Shown here: positions 37,654 to 46,638 of the stretch, one piece after another | Position numbering within the stretch: position 1 is the first letter of the stretch | Layout of the letters: every line of letters starts with the position of its first letter | From: CALMEC01 sp964628685 | GTDB taxonomy: Bacteria; Actinomycetota; Thermoleophilia; Miltoncostaeales; Miltoncostaeaceae | Assembly (NCBI GenBank): GCA_964628685.1 | Contig: CAZVNM010000007.1 | Coordinates: forward strand, 38,211 to 102,210 | Length of the DNA: 64,000 nt | Direction: 5' to 3' | Program-made: the position numbers and the translations under genes | The notes under the pieces: model-generated | Told to the model about the DNA's origin: nothing | Database searches by the model: none | The model's input: only the letters and a program-made list of their open reading frames with translations

Positions 37654-39080
37654 CGACGTTCCTCCTCGGCCGTGGCCTCGCGTTCACCGTCACGAAACTG
37701 CAGCGCCAGCCGGTCGCCGGCGCCCACTGCGGCCGACGACGTGCGCACGCGGCGCGTGGCGGCGTCCCGCACGATGACATACCCGCGCCCCACCGTCCGC
37801 TCCGGCGAGAGGATCTCGTGCTGACCGGCCGCACGTGCCAGCGCCAGGCGTCTGCGGTCGAGCTGCGCGTGCGCGGCCAGGTCGAGACGGCGCCCGGCCT
37901 CGCCGAGGGCCGTCTCGGCGCGCGTCACCATGCGTCCCAGCCCCAGGGCGACGCGTCCGGTGAGGGCATCGTCCGCGCGATCGAGGGCGCGGCGCCGCTG
38001 CGCGAGCGTCTCGGTGACGGCGGCGTCGAGGTCGCGGCGCGCGACCTGCAGTCGGTCCTCGGCGCGGCGCAGGCGATTCCTGAGCGACGGCGCCAGGCGG
38101 TCGTCCAGCCCCTGCAATCGGGCGGCGGCGGTGGTGCCGCGGGTGCGAAGGCCGAACACCAGGCGGTCCTCCAGACGCGTGAGGGCGGTGCGGGCGTCCG
38201 TCAGACGTCGCGTGACGGCTGCCGACCCGCGGGTTTCGAGTTGCTCGATGCCGGCGAGTTCCTGTGTGCGCTGCGGGACCACCGCCTCGGCGGCCTTGGT
38301 GGGTGTCGACACGCGCAGGTCCGCCACCAGGTCGGTGAGCGGACGGTCGTCGTCGTGGCCGATGGCCGAGACGACGGGCGTCGCCGACGCCGCGACCGCT
38401 CTGCAGACGAGTTCGCTGTTGAACGCCATCAGGTCCTCAAGGGGACCGCCGCCGCGGGCCAGCACGATCACCTCGACGTCGGCGCGGGCGTTCAGGTGTT
38501 CGATGGCGCGGACGATCTGGCGGGGGGCCGCGTCGCCCTGGACGAGGCTGTGCACGACCACCACGTTCACGGCCGGAAAGCGCGCGTGGAGGTTTCGCAG
38601 GAAGTCGCCCTTGGCGGCGCCGTCACCCGAGGTGATCAGACCGATCGTGCGCGGAAGCCGCGGCAGCGGGCGTCTGCGCGACGGATCGGTGAGCCCCTCC
38701 CGCTCCAGCGTGGCCTTCAGTTCCTGGATGAGCGCGATGAGGAGGCCCTCGCCGGCCACGACCATCCGCTCCACCCGGAACTGCACGGTCGAGCGACGAC
38801 GGAAGAACTCGATGCGTCCGTAGACGTGCACGCGGGTTCCGTCGGTCGGAACGACCGACATCTCGGCCAGCCGGTCGCTCAGGATCGACGCGCGCAGCTG
38901 CCACTCGCCGGTCCCGACGCGGTCGCGCAGGTCGAAGAACGTCTGGTTGGGACGGGGGCGGAAGTTGAGGAGCTCGCCCTCCATCCAGATCGATCGGATG
39001 GGCGGATCGTCGAAGCGCCGGGCAATCGCACCCGCAACGTCCTCGATCGAGAAGACCCGGAGCTCACCGAGGAGCTTCAC
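37650..39080 (-). CDS. xseA: Exodeoxyribonuclease VII large subunit
   Basis: 476 residues. N-terminal OB-fold (IRSIWMEGELLNFRPRPNQT, VHVYGRIEFFRRRSTVQF), then the catalytic domain with LPRTIGLITSGDGAAKGDFL, VVVVHSLVQGDAAPRQI, VIVLARGGGPLEDLMAFNSE and VVSAIGHDDDRPLTDLVADLR. A long coiled-coil Arg/Ala/Leu region from residue 250 to 430 is typical. GRGYVIVRD closes it. The GTG (VKLLGELRVFS) overlaps the FAD oxidoreductase stop by 4 bases. Confidence 0.95.
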   Translation of the reverse strand: MKLLGELRVFSIEDVAGAIARRFDDPPIRSIWMEGELLNFRPRPNQTFFDLRDRVGTGEWQLRASILSDRLAEMSVVPTDGTRVHVYGRIEFFRRRSTVQFRVERMVVAGEGLLIALIQELKATLEREGLTDPSRRRPLPRLPRTIGLITSGDGAAKGDFLRNLHARFPAVNVVVVHSLVQGDAAPRQIVRAIEHLNARADVEVIVLARGGGPLEDLMAFNSELVCRAVAASATPVVSAIGHDDDRPLTDLVADLRVSTPTKAAEAVVPQRTQELAGIEQLETRGSAAVTRRLTDARTALTRLEDRLVFGLRTRGTTAAARLQGLDDRLAPSLRNRLRRAEDRLQVARRDLDAAVTETLAQRRRALDRADDALTGRVALGLGRMVTRAETALGEAGRRLDLAAHAQLDRRRLALARAAGQHEILSPERTVGRGYVIVRDAATRRVRTSSAAVGAGDRLALQFRDGEREATAEEERR

Positions 39081-40396
39081 CGGATGAGGTTCGACACCAT
39101 CGACGCGGCGCGGTACCCGGACGAGACGGCACCCTCGATGGACGGGTGGGTGGTGCAGTCGCCCGCAAGGACCAGGTTGGGGACCTTCGTGCGCGGGCCC
39201 GGCAGGGTGGCGCGCACACCGGGCGGCATGGCGAACTGCGCGCGGGGGTGTTCGCGTGCGTCGACGAGCGTGGCGGCGCGGTCCCAGGCGAACGCGGGGA
39301 TCGTGCGGGTGAGGAAGGCGCCGACCGCCGCGGCGTAGCGGTCCGGGTCGACACTCTCCCACCCGTCGGTCGCGCTCTGGGCGGTGAGGATGTACGGGCC
39401 GGGCGAGCCGGGGCGGGTGACGTTGGTGGTCTGACACACGAGGTCCACGCGGTCGGTGCCCTCGGGGCCGCCGCCGTTCATCAGGATCGTCGCGTCACGG
39501 TAGAGCGGGTCGGACAGCGCAAAGGTGGCGCTCACCGCACCGTGGAACTCGGTCGGAAGCCGCGCGGCCACCTCGGTGTCGACCGGGGCCACCAGGTCGC
39601 GTGCGGCGGCGGCGTCGAGGGCGATCACCACGGTCTGTGCGGGGATGGTGCGCCCGTCGACCAGGCGCACACCGCTGCAGCGCCCGTCATCGCCCATGTC
39701 GACGGCCGCGACCGGCACGTCGGTCCAGATCATGCCGCCGTCCCTGGTGATGGCCCATGTGGCCCGCTCGGCGATCATGCTCATGCCGTCGGCGGGCAGC
39801 ATCGCCGGGCCCCGCACCAGGGTGCCCAGGAGGTACTGCACGTACTCGGCGTCGGCCGTGAAGCCGCGGTCGAGGAGCATCGCTCCCAGCAGCGGGCGGA
39901 TCAGGCGGTCCAGGGCCGCATCGCCGATGCCGGTGGAACGCAGCCATTCGGCGCCGGTCTGGCCGGTGTCGTCGCGGGGTGCGTCGCCGGCCGACAGGCC
40001 CAGGCGTGCGGCGAGCGCCGTCAGACGAAGCGCGTCGCGCCGGCCGACGAAGCCGGATGTGAACATGCTGCCGCCGCCCGCGAGGCGGAGCTTCCGCCAA
40101 CGGGCGCCGTCGTGGACCACCAGGCCGCGCTGGAAGGTGTGCAGGTCGTCGCCGCCGATGCCGATCGCCTCGAGGAAGTCCGAGGTGTCGGCATACGCCT
40201 CCAGGAGCACCTGGAACCCCAGGTCGTAGGGCTCGCCCAGGTGCAGCGCGCCGCGGGCGCGACCCCCAACGGCGTCCGACGCCTCCAGCAGCTGGACGGT
40301 GTAGCCGCTCGCGCTCAGTTCCTGGGCGCAGGCGAGGCCGGCCAACCCGCCGCCGACCACCACGCACTCCGCCCCCTGCGGTTCGGTTGTCTCCAC
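39077..40396 (-). CDS. FAD-dependent oxidoreductase (amine oxidase/protoporphyrinogen oxidase-like)
   Basis: 439 residues. The dinucleotide-binding motif VVVGGGLAGLACAQELSASG lies near residue 12, with LLEASDAVGGRARG as the FAD-ribose part. The C-terminal PNLVLAGDCTTHPSIEGAVS is the closing FAD motif of the flavin amine oxidase (PF01593) family. LVCQTTNVTRPGSPGPYILTA lies in the substrate domain. Relatives include phytoene dehydrogenase-like and HemY-like enzymes; the substrate is unknown. It overlaps xseA and heads that three-gene unit. Confidence 0.85.
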   Translation of the reverse strand: METTEPQGAECVVVGGGLAGLACAQELSASGYTVQLLEASDAVGGRARGALHLGEPYDLGFQVLLEAYADTSDFLEAIGIGGDDLHTFQRGLVVHDGARWRKLRLAGGGSMFTSGFVGRRDALRLTALAARLGLSAGDAPRDDTGQTGAEWLRSTGIGDAALDRLIRPLLGAMLLDRGFTADAEYVQYLLGTLVRGPAMLPADGMSMIAERATWAITRDGGMIWTDVPVAAVDMGDDGRCSGVRLVDGRTIPAQTVVIALDAAAARDLVAPVDTEVAARLPTEFHGAVSATFALSDPLYRDATILMNGGGPEGTDRVDLVCQTTNVTRPGSPGPYILTAQSATDGWESVDPDRYAAAVGAFLTRTIPAFAWDRAATLVDAREHPRAQFAMPPGVRATLPGPRTKVPNLVLAGDCTTHPSIEGAVSSGYRAASMVSNLIR

Positions 40397-40500
40397 GCCG
40401 ACGATCCTATTGGCCGGGCTCGAAGGATGACGATCCGGTCACGCGGTGTGCGATCTCACACGCCGTTCACCTCGGGATGGTGCCGGCCGATACAGGCGTG

Positions 40501-41241
40501 ATGAGCGCACGTCCGCCCTCCCGACCGTCGGGCCCGCCGGAGCCATCGCGCTCCCGTCAGGGACGTCTGTCGGACGACGCGTCGGCCGCGGGTGGCGGTG
40601 CCGCCGCCGAGCATGCCCGCCGGCGGGCGGCACGTGACGAGCGTCTGACCGGCCGTTTCGGTCGTCTGGGGGCCGTCATCGCCGCGGTCTCCGACGATCC
40701 CGCAACCACGTCGGCGTGGAAGCGCGGCGCCGACGGTGAGCGCGCGGTCGCCCGCATCCTCCAGGACCGGTTGGAGACCGAGGGTGTCGTCCTCTTCCAC
40801 GACCGTGCGATCCCGGGTCGCCGCACCAACATCGACCACCTGGCGGTCGGACCCGCGGGCGTCACCGTCATCGACACCAAGAACCTCACCGGCCGTGTCC
40901 GCGTCCGGCGCCGCGGCGGCCTCTTCGGCCCGCGCACCGAGCACCTGGTCGTGGCCGGCCGCGATCGCACCAACCTCGTCGAGGCCGTCGCCCGTCAGGG
41001 CGCGGTGGTGGAGGAGGCGCTCATCGGCACCGAGTTCCACGCGGCAAGCGTCCGCGGCGTCATCTGCCTGGCCGACGTCGACGGGCTTCCGCTTCTGGGC
41101 AACCTGTCGGTCGATGGGATCCGCATCGTCGGTCCGCGGGGGGCCGCCAGGATCGCGGCGCACGAGGGTCCGTTGGACGCCCTCGCCGTCCGCCGTCTGG
41201 CCGCCATCGTGAACGCCGCGTTCCCGCCCTACGACACCTGA
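40501..41241 (+). CDS. NERD-domain nuclease-like protein
   Basis: 246 residues. The first 75 are Pro/Ser/Arg-rich and probably disordered. The NERD domain follows: WKRGADGERAVARILQDRL, VVLFHDRAIPGRRTNIDHLA, VGPAGVTVIDTKNLTGRVRV. IDH...DxK is the PD-(D/E)XK core. VAVVVEEALIG-like helices and ICLADVDGLPLLGN complete it. No second domain is fused. The start is ATG at MSARPPSRP; MVPADTGV upstream is possible. NERD proteins are often near stress or mobile genes and their role is not settled. Confidence 0.85.
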   Translation: MSARPPSRPSGPPEPSRSRQGRLSDDASAAGGGAAAEHARRRAARDERLTGRFGRLGAVIAAVSDDPATTSAWKRGADGERAVARILQDRLETEGVVLFHDRAIPGRRTNIDHLAVGPAGVTVIDTKNLTGRVRVRRRGGLFGPRTEHLVVAGRDRTNLVEAVARQGAVVEEALIGTEFHAASVRGVICLADVDGLPLLGNLSVDGIRIVGPRGAARIAAHEGPLDALAVRRLAAIVNAAFPPYDT

Positions 41242-41500
41242 CCCGAACGCCGCCCGGCTCCTCGCACGCAGCCGCCACGACGTGGCGCTCAGCAGCTGCA
41301 TCCCGACCGTCCCTCGTGTACGTCACGGCCCGGCGAACTCCACGTCGCATCGACGGACCACCGAGGGCGCGACCGCACACCCATCCTCGCGCGCGGCCGG
41401 CCAAGCGTCCGAGTGAACCCGCGTTCCCCCCTGCGACACCCGCCCCCGGACACACCCGCTCGATCCGAATGCATCACCGGCCTGGCCGGCGTGTCTGTGC

Positions 41501-42129
41501 TCAGTGTGCGTCCGTTGCGTCTCCCCTCTCCGCGTCCGTCGCCGCGGGGTGCTCCTCGTCCTCACCGATGATCTCGGTGACCTCGACCACCGCGTCGACC
41601 CCGGGGAGCCCAAGCCGGTCACCCGCCACGTGTCGGGTGACGCGCCCCCACTCTCCCGATGCCAGCGGCCCGGTGTGCACCAGCACCTCGCGGCGCACGA
41701 GATCGACCAACCAGTACTCGGCCGCGCCGTATGCCGCGTACACCCGCGACTTCCGCCGGTGGCGCGCATGGCTGTGAGGGCGACCTCGACCAGAAGCAGC
41801 GCCTCCGATGAGGTGGGCGCCGTTGTCCGCCGTCCGCGCGGGACCACCGCGAGATCGGGTTCCGGGATCCAGTCGCGGATCCCTCCGATGGGCGCCTGAC
41901 AGCGCACGTTGAACGCCGACCCGGCATACGCGATCACCAGACGCTCGAGCAGTTGCGTCGTCGGACTGGCGTGTCCCTCACCCTGCGGCGTCACCGCCAG
42001 CAGCTCGCCGTCGATGAGCTCGTACCGGTCGTCCTCGTCGAGCAGACCCACCTCGACCATCCGCCAGACCTCGTCGGCGGTCCAGCGTTTGGTCGACGGT
42101 CGCTCCTCGATGCTCGCCATGACCGCCAC
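41501..42129 (-). pseudogene. Uma2-family protein, copy 2, frameshifted
   Basis: The 5' part reads VAVMASIEERPSTKRWTADE through PEPDLAVVPRG and ALLLVEVALTAM. At about 41768 the frame is lost. The downstream frame continues RRKSRVYAAYGAAEYWLVD to the end (41501). Restoring one base after the ATG that encodes AM would give AM-ARHRRKSRVYAAYG, matching copy 3 in length and sequence. It is therefore a single-base deletion, or a sequencing error. The 3' end keeps a Glu/Asp-rich extension (GEDEEHPAATDAERGDATDAH). GTG at 42129 has GGGGGAG before it. Confidence 0.85.
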
Positions 42130-42185
42130 CGTACTCCCCCTTACGTCGGTCCGTTCGCCATACCGCCAGTCCATCACCCGCCACC

Positions 42186-42244
42186 GTCACGACGCCACAC
42201 CCGTTCGCAACGATTGTGTGACGACTCACGTACGCCTTCGCGAC
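42186..42244. promoter_or_regulatory. Phased GTCAC element, copy b
   Basis: GTCAC 42186, GCAAC 42207, GTGAC 42218, a weak CGTAC near 42229 and GCGAC 42240. CCACAC is at offset 9. It lies between the frameshifted Uma2 gene and the divergent hydrolase gene, 57 bp from the former's start and 38 bp from the latter's. Confidence 0.65.
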
Positions 42245-42281
42245 GACCGACCGAGCCCGCGGGCCGTGCCATCCTCCCCTG

Positions 42282-43097
42282 GTGCGTCGCATCGTCATCC
42301 TCCTCCTCGCCGCGGTCGGATCGTTCACCTGGGGGTGTGGCTCCGATGCGCCGCCGGCCCCGGCCGGCGTCTCGACTCGACAGGTCGTCGTCGCGATCGA
42401 CGGGCGGTCCTTCCCGGCCCTGCTGGTGCGACCCACCGCACCCGGCCCGCACCCGGTGGTCGCCTTCGCACACGGCTATCTGCAGGGCCCGTCGCGGTAC
42501 CGGCCGCTGCTCGAGACGATCGCCGCCCACGGGTACATCGCGATCGCCCCCGACACGCAGACGAGCCCCATGCCGCAACCCGCCGAACTGGCGGATGACC
42601 TGTGGCGGGCCATCCGCTGGGTGCGCGCGCACGAACCCGGTGCCCACGCGCGCCTGGCCGCCGTCGCCGGCCATTCGATGGGCGGTGGCGCCGCGGTGCA
42701 GGCGGCGGCCGATCACCCGCCGATCACCGCGGCCATCACCCTCGCCGCGGTCGCCCGGCTGGGCTCGTGGCGCATCGACGCACGCCCCCTCACCCGCCCC
42801 GCGGCCTATCTGGTGGGCACCTCGGACCGGATCGTGCCGCCGGCCGAGACGCGCCGCCTGTTCGACCAGCAGCGCGGCCCCGCCGACTGGTTCGTCATCC
42901 GCGGAGGGTCGCACTGCGGCTTCGTCGGCACCATCGGCCTGGCCGGCATCCCGTGCGACTTCGGTGGCATCCCGGCCGAGGAGCAGGAGCGCATCACCGA
43001 CCGCATCGTCGTCGCCTGGCTCGACCGCACGCTGAAGAACGGACCGCCGGTCGCGGTGCCCGGTGAGGTGACCGCCGAGCACCACGCGGGACGCTGA
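42282..43097 (+). CDS. Secreted alpha/beta hydrolase (dienelactone hydrolase / cutinase-like fold)
   Basis: 271 residues. The N-terminus is hydrophobic (VILLLAAVGSF) then has Trp-Gly-Cys-Gly-Ser, a weak lipobox, so export or lipid anchoring is likely. The triad is readable: Ser132 in AVAGHSMGGGAAV, Asp182 in LVGTSDRIVPP and His211 in IRGGSHCGF. VVAFAHGYLQGPSRY supplies the oxyanion hole. This pattern occurs in bacterial cutinases and polyester hydrolases and also in chlorophyllase-like and dienelactone hydrolases, so the substrate remains open. The GTG start has no good Shine-Dalgarno. Confidence 0.85.
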   Translation: MRRIVILLLAAVGSFTWGCGSDAPPAPAGVSTRQVVVAIDGRSFPALLVRPTAPGPHPVVAFAHGYLQGPSRYRPLLETIAAHGYIAIAPDTQTSPMPQPAELADDLWRAIRWVRAHEPGAHARLAAVAGHSMGGGAAVQAAADHPPITAAITLAAVARLGSWRIDARPLTRPAAYLVGTSDRIVPPAETRRLFDQQRGPADWFVIRGGSHCGFVGTIGLAGIPCDFGGIPAEEQERITDRIVVAWLDRTLKNGPPVAVPGEVTAEHHAGR

Positions 43098-43287
43098 CCC
43101 GACCGGTCGATGCGCGCCGGTCGGCGCGAGCGCACGCCGACCGGCGCGCGGAGCGTCGCACGCCCCACACCACCCGGGCATGTGGGTCCGTCCGACCGTC
43201 GCCACCGTGACCCGCCGAGGGGCGGTGTCGTACCATCGACGGCCGCCCCGGCCACGACATCCGTCCACCCTCACCAGAGGTCACCCG

Positions 43288-44322
43288 ATGCGCACATCCC
43301 CTCGTGGTCCCCTCGCCCTCGCCACCGCGGTGCTGGCCGTCGCAGCCGCCGTGACCGGCTGTGGTTCGGGGTCGTCGACCACCGACCGGCGGGCACCCGA
43401 CGAGGGGTTCTCCGCAACCGCCGCCCTGCGGGACCTCCCGCCCGGCGAACGCGCAACCGTCGTGGCGGGCGACCTGGACCGGGCGAGCACCGCCCTTGGG
43501 GTCGATCGACCGGACGCCTCCGCATCCGACGACCGCGTGTCCCGGTGGCAGATCGCGATGTCGCGAAACGCGTACGTCCCCCGTCCGGCCGCGTTCGCCG
43601 AGGCGATGGGACCGCGCGCCCGACTGGGCTTCGACCTGCGCGACGTGCGGTGGTTCGCGGCCAACGAGGTACCACCCCGTCAGACAACCGTGCTGCACAC
43701 GTTCGATGGGACGCGCATCAACCCCGATCTGCCGACGCGCGACGGGATGATCCTCACCGGGACCGGCAACGTCGGTGACATCGCACCCCCGGATGCCGGC
43801 ACCGGCGGCGGCGCGTCGCCGTTCGTGTACGTCGCGGCGCTCAAACGGGACGGCGACCGCATCCTGGTCGCCCAGAACACCGACGACGTGAAGGCCTGGA
43901 CCGGCACGGCGTCACTGGCCGACGACGACGCCCTCGCGTCGGTGGCGCGTGTGATCGACGGACGGGAGGGCGTGTACGGCGTGCTGGTGGCCCACGCCGG
44001 CCCGCACCCCTCCGCCACACGGACACCCGGCGACACCACGTCCTCGGGCGGGGTGAGCGCGGTCGGCATCGCCGAGGCGGGTACCAGGGACGCGCCGCTC
44101 GAACGCATCGTCTACCGCGTCGATGATCCCGGCGGCGCCCGCGACGGGCTCGAGCGCGCCTGGCGGGAGGGCGAGGGCCGGGTCACCCGTGTGCCGATCT
44201 CGCAACTCGCGACCGTCGAATCGGTGGACGTCGTCGACGATTGCGTCGTAGTGACAATCACTCCGGGACGGCCGGGGTTTGCGTTCCAGGCGTTCCTGCG
44301 CGCCGACCTGCCGATGCCGTGA
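43288..44322 (+). CDS. Putative lipoprotein of unknown function
   Basis: 344 residues. The signal ends at Cys25 in AAVTGCGSGSS, a lipobox. The body is acidic with low hydrophobicity: RVSRWQIAMSRNAYVPRPAA, VRWFAANEVPPRQTTVLHT, RILVAQNTDDVKAWTG, VYGVLVAHAGPHPS, VDDCVVVTITPGRPGFAFQA. Tandem halves are not obvious. I do not recognise the family. It is about 190 bp from the hydrolase and convergent with Uma2 copy 3 (30-bp gap). Confidence 0.8.
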   Translation: MRTSPRGPLALATAVLAVAAAVTGCGSGSSTTDRRAPDEGFSATAALRDLPPGERATVVAGDLDRASTALGVDRPDASASDDRVSRWQIAMSRNAYVPRPAAFAEAMGPRARLGFDLRDVRWFAANEVPPRQTTVLHTFDGTRINPDLPTRDGMILTGTGNVGDIAPPDAGTGGGASPFVYVAALKRDGDRILVAQNTDDVKAWTGTASLADDDALASVARVIDGREGVYGVLVAHAGPHPSATRTPGDTTSSGGVSAVGIAEAGTRDAPLERIVYRVDDPGGARDGLERAWREGEGRVTRVPISQLATVESVDVVDDCVVVTITPGRPGFAFQAFLRADLPMP

Positions 44323-44352
44323 TACCGGCCGCCGGCACCCGTTGTCGGCTGT

Positions 44353-44940
44353 TCACTCCTCCGGCATCGCCTCCAGGATGGCGTCCACCTCAACCCAGCC
44401 GTCCGCCTCCGGCAGCGGCACCCGCTCACCGGCCCGGGCGATGCTCACCTCACCCCAGTCCCCCGACGCGAGCGGCCGGCGATGGACGACGACCTCACCC
44501 CGCACGAGGTCGACGAGCCAGAACTCCCGGGCCCCGCTCTGCGCATAGACGCGTGTCTTTCGCCGATCGCGCGCGTGGCTCGTCATCGCCACCTCCACGA
44601 GCAGCACGGTCTGATCCGGGCGCGGAGCGGTGCGCTGCCCGCGCGAGAGCGGCCGGGTGACCGCCAGGTCGGGCTCCGGAATCCAGTCGTGGATGCCGCC
44701 CACCGGCGACCGGCCGCGGACCCGAAACCCCAGGGGAGCGTACACCAGCACCATCAGCTCATGGAGCAGGGCGACGGCACGGGCGTGTCCCTCCCCCCGC
44801 GGGCTCACCTCCAGGAGCTCGCCGTCGATGAGCTCGTACCGGTCGTCGTCGGTGAGGAGGCCAACCTCGACCATCGTCCAGACCTCGTCGGCGGTCCAGC
44901 GTTTGGTCGACGGTCGCTCCTCCAGCCCGGCCATGGCCAC
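44353..44940 (-). CDS. Uma2-family protein, copy 3
   Basis: 195 residues from GTG (VAMAGLEERPSTKRW; the ATG two codons later is the alternative). GGAGGGAG lies a few bases upstream. Intact core: RWTADEVWTMVEVGLLTDDD, YELIDGELLEVSPRGEGHA, PEPDLAVTRP, VLLVEVAMTSHARDRRKTRV, YAQSGAREFWLVDLVRGEVV. Very close to copy 2 over the first 60 residues (RPSTKRWTADEVW shared). A phased element lies 60 bp upstream. Confidence 0.9.
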   Translation of the reverse strand: MAMAGLEERPSTKRWTADEVWTMVEVGLLTDDDRYELIDGELLEVSPRGEGHARAVALLHELMVLVYAPLGFRVRGRSPVGGIHDWIPEPDLAVTRPLSRGQRTAPRPDQTVLLVEVAMTSHARDRRKTRVYAQSGAREFWLVDLVRGEVVVHRRPLASGDWGEVSIARAGERVPLPEADGWVEVDAILEAMPEE

Positions 44941-44999
44941 CACGCTACTCCCTCCCCTCCCGTTCGCACATCCACACCCGCATTGGATCACCGGGTCAC

Positions 45000-45058
45000 G
45001 TCACAACTCCACGCATGTTCGTGCCAATCGTGCAACGCCTCTGTCACGCCTTCGCACG
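45000..45058. promoter_or_regulatory. Phased GTCAC element, copy c
   Basis: GTCAC 45000, GTGCC 45021, GCAAC 45032, GTCAC 45043 and GCACG 45054, so spacings 21, 11, 11 and 11. A second GTCAC abuts at 44995. CTCCACGC at the CCACAC position. It ends 8 bp from the convergent ABC permease stop, so it can serve only Uma2 copy 3. Confidence 0.65.
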
Positions 45059-45066
45059 CGTCGGGG

Positions 45067-46638
45067 TCAGTGCACGTCGCGGTGACGAAACGCGGCCACA
45101 CCGGCCGCAAGGAGCCCCAGTGCCAGAGCGCTCACCACGACGAACGGGGTCCAGCGAAACGCCTCAGCCGGCGCCGCCGCCATGTGCTCGAACGGCGAGG
45201 TGTCCTGCAGCCACTGCGGGATGCGAAGGAGCTCGCCGAACACGACCACGACGGCGCACCAGGTGAGGGCGAGCCACCCCAGGACCGCGAGGCGCGCCCG
45301 CACGCCGTAGAGCAGGAGGGCGATACCCGCAAGCACCAGCACCGGGGCGGCGTACGGCAGGGTGTCGAGTCCCATACGGGCGCCGCGTGCCCATTCGCCG
45401 CTCACCAGGCCGAAGCCGAGCGCCAGCCCCAGGCCGCCGGCGGCCACTGCGAGGACCACCCCGACCACCGTCACCACGACGTAGCCGCCCAGCCACCGCG
45501 TGCGGGGAAGCGCCGTCGCGAGCATCTGCTCGACGCGTCCCTCGTCCTCCTCCACGCGGGTGCGAAGCACCGACGAGACGGCGTACCCACCGGCGATCAA
45601 CCCGATCGTGACGATGATGAACGCGTAGAAGCCGTCGGTGAGGTCGACGCCCGCCGGGTTGATGAGGTCCTTGGCGATCTGGGAGTCGCCAACGAGGCCT
45701 CCCACGTCCTTGCCCATCGTCCCGTAGGCCGCGCCGATGGCGAACATCCCGAGCGTCCAGCCGGCCACCGACATGCGCTCCAGTCGCCACGGGAACCCCA
45801 GCCAGCTGGTCTCGGCCGCCGTGGCCCCGGTCGGGCCGGGGCGGTCCGGCACCAGCCCGGCGCCGAAGTCACGCCGGTCGAACACCGCGTGGGCGACCAT
45901 CCCCACCACCACGGCCCCGCCCGCCATCAGCAGAAGCGGCCACCAGCGGAGCCCGGAGAACGCGTGCATGCCCTGGTACCAGCCGATCGGCGAGAGCCAC
46001 GAGAGCGCCGGCGCGCTCACGTCGCCCACCGCCCGCAGCACGTAGGCGGCGGCGATCACCACCCCGGTGAGCGCGTAGGCGGCCCGGGTGGTGGACGCGA
46101 CCTGGGCGGCCAGGAGCGCGACGGCGGTGAAGAGCCACCCCACCAGGGTGAGACCGACGCCCAGCGCGACGCTGTCGGCCACCGCCAGCGGGTAGGCCGC
46201 AAGGGTCACCGCGACGAGCGCCCCGCAGACGACGTTGGCGATGAGGGCCACCAGGAGGCCCGAGAGCATCGGCGTGTGGCGGTCGATCGGTGCGGCGCGG
46301 ATGAGCTCGTCGCGTCCGCTCTCCTCCTCCGCACGGGTGTGGCGTCCCACGAGGAACATGCTCATGAGCCCCACGCAGATCGAGCCGAAGGCGGTCGATT
46401 GCCAGGTCACCTGGCCGCCGATCGTGTCGAGGGCCCGCGCCGGTCCGGCCATGGCGATGAAGGCGGTGTTGGACCCCATGCTCTCGGCGGCGCGCCGGAA
46501 CTCCTCGGGCGTGCGGTAGAGGCCGTCGACGCTCACCGCCTGCGACACGTAGAGCACCGTGACCCCGAGTGACCACCACAGGATCATCCAGCGGTCGCGA
46601 CGAAGTCCGGCGCGCACGAGGGCCCCCAGGCCGTTCAC
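45067..46638 (-). CDS. ABC exporter permease, fused double-length type
   Basis: 523 residues with about twelve hydrophobic helices in two similar halves, so a duplicated permease as in actinobacterial exporters annotated for polyketide antibiotics. Landmarks: ALVRAGLRRDRWMILWWSLG, FLVGRHTRAEEESGRDELIR in the first half, and SSVLRTRVEEDEGRVEQMLA in the second, the repeated (T/R)RxEE(D/E)xGRxE(L/M) cytoplasmic motif. The GTG start overlaps the ATPase stop as GTGA. Confidence 0.88.
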   Translation of the reverse strand: MNGLGALVRAGLRRDRWMILWWSLGVTVLYVSQAVSVDGLYRTPEEFRRAAESMGSNTAFIAMAGPARALDTIGGQVTWQSTAFGSICVGLMSMFLVGRHTRAEEESGRDELIRAAPIDRHTPMLSGLLVALIANVVCGALVAVTLAAYPLAVADSVALGVGLTLVGWLFTAVALLAAQVASTTRAAYALTGVVIAAAYVLRAVGDVSAPALSWLSPIGWYQGMHAFSGLRWWPLLLMAGGAVVVGMVAHAVFDRRDFGAGLVPDRPGPTGATAAETSWLGFPWRLERMSVAGWTLGMFAIGAAYGTMGKDVGGLVGDSQIAKDLINPAGVDLTDGFYAFIIVTIGLIAGGYAVSSVLRTRVEEDEGRVEQMLATALPRTRWLGGYVVVTVVGVVLAVAAGGLGLALGFGLVSGEWARGARMGLDTLPYAAPVLVLAGIALLLYGVRARLAVLGWLALTWCAVVVVFGELLRIPQWLQDTSPFEHMAAAPAEAFRWTPFVVVSALALGLLAAGVAAFRHRDVH

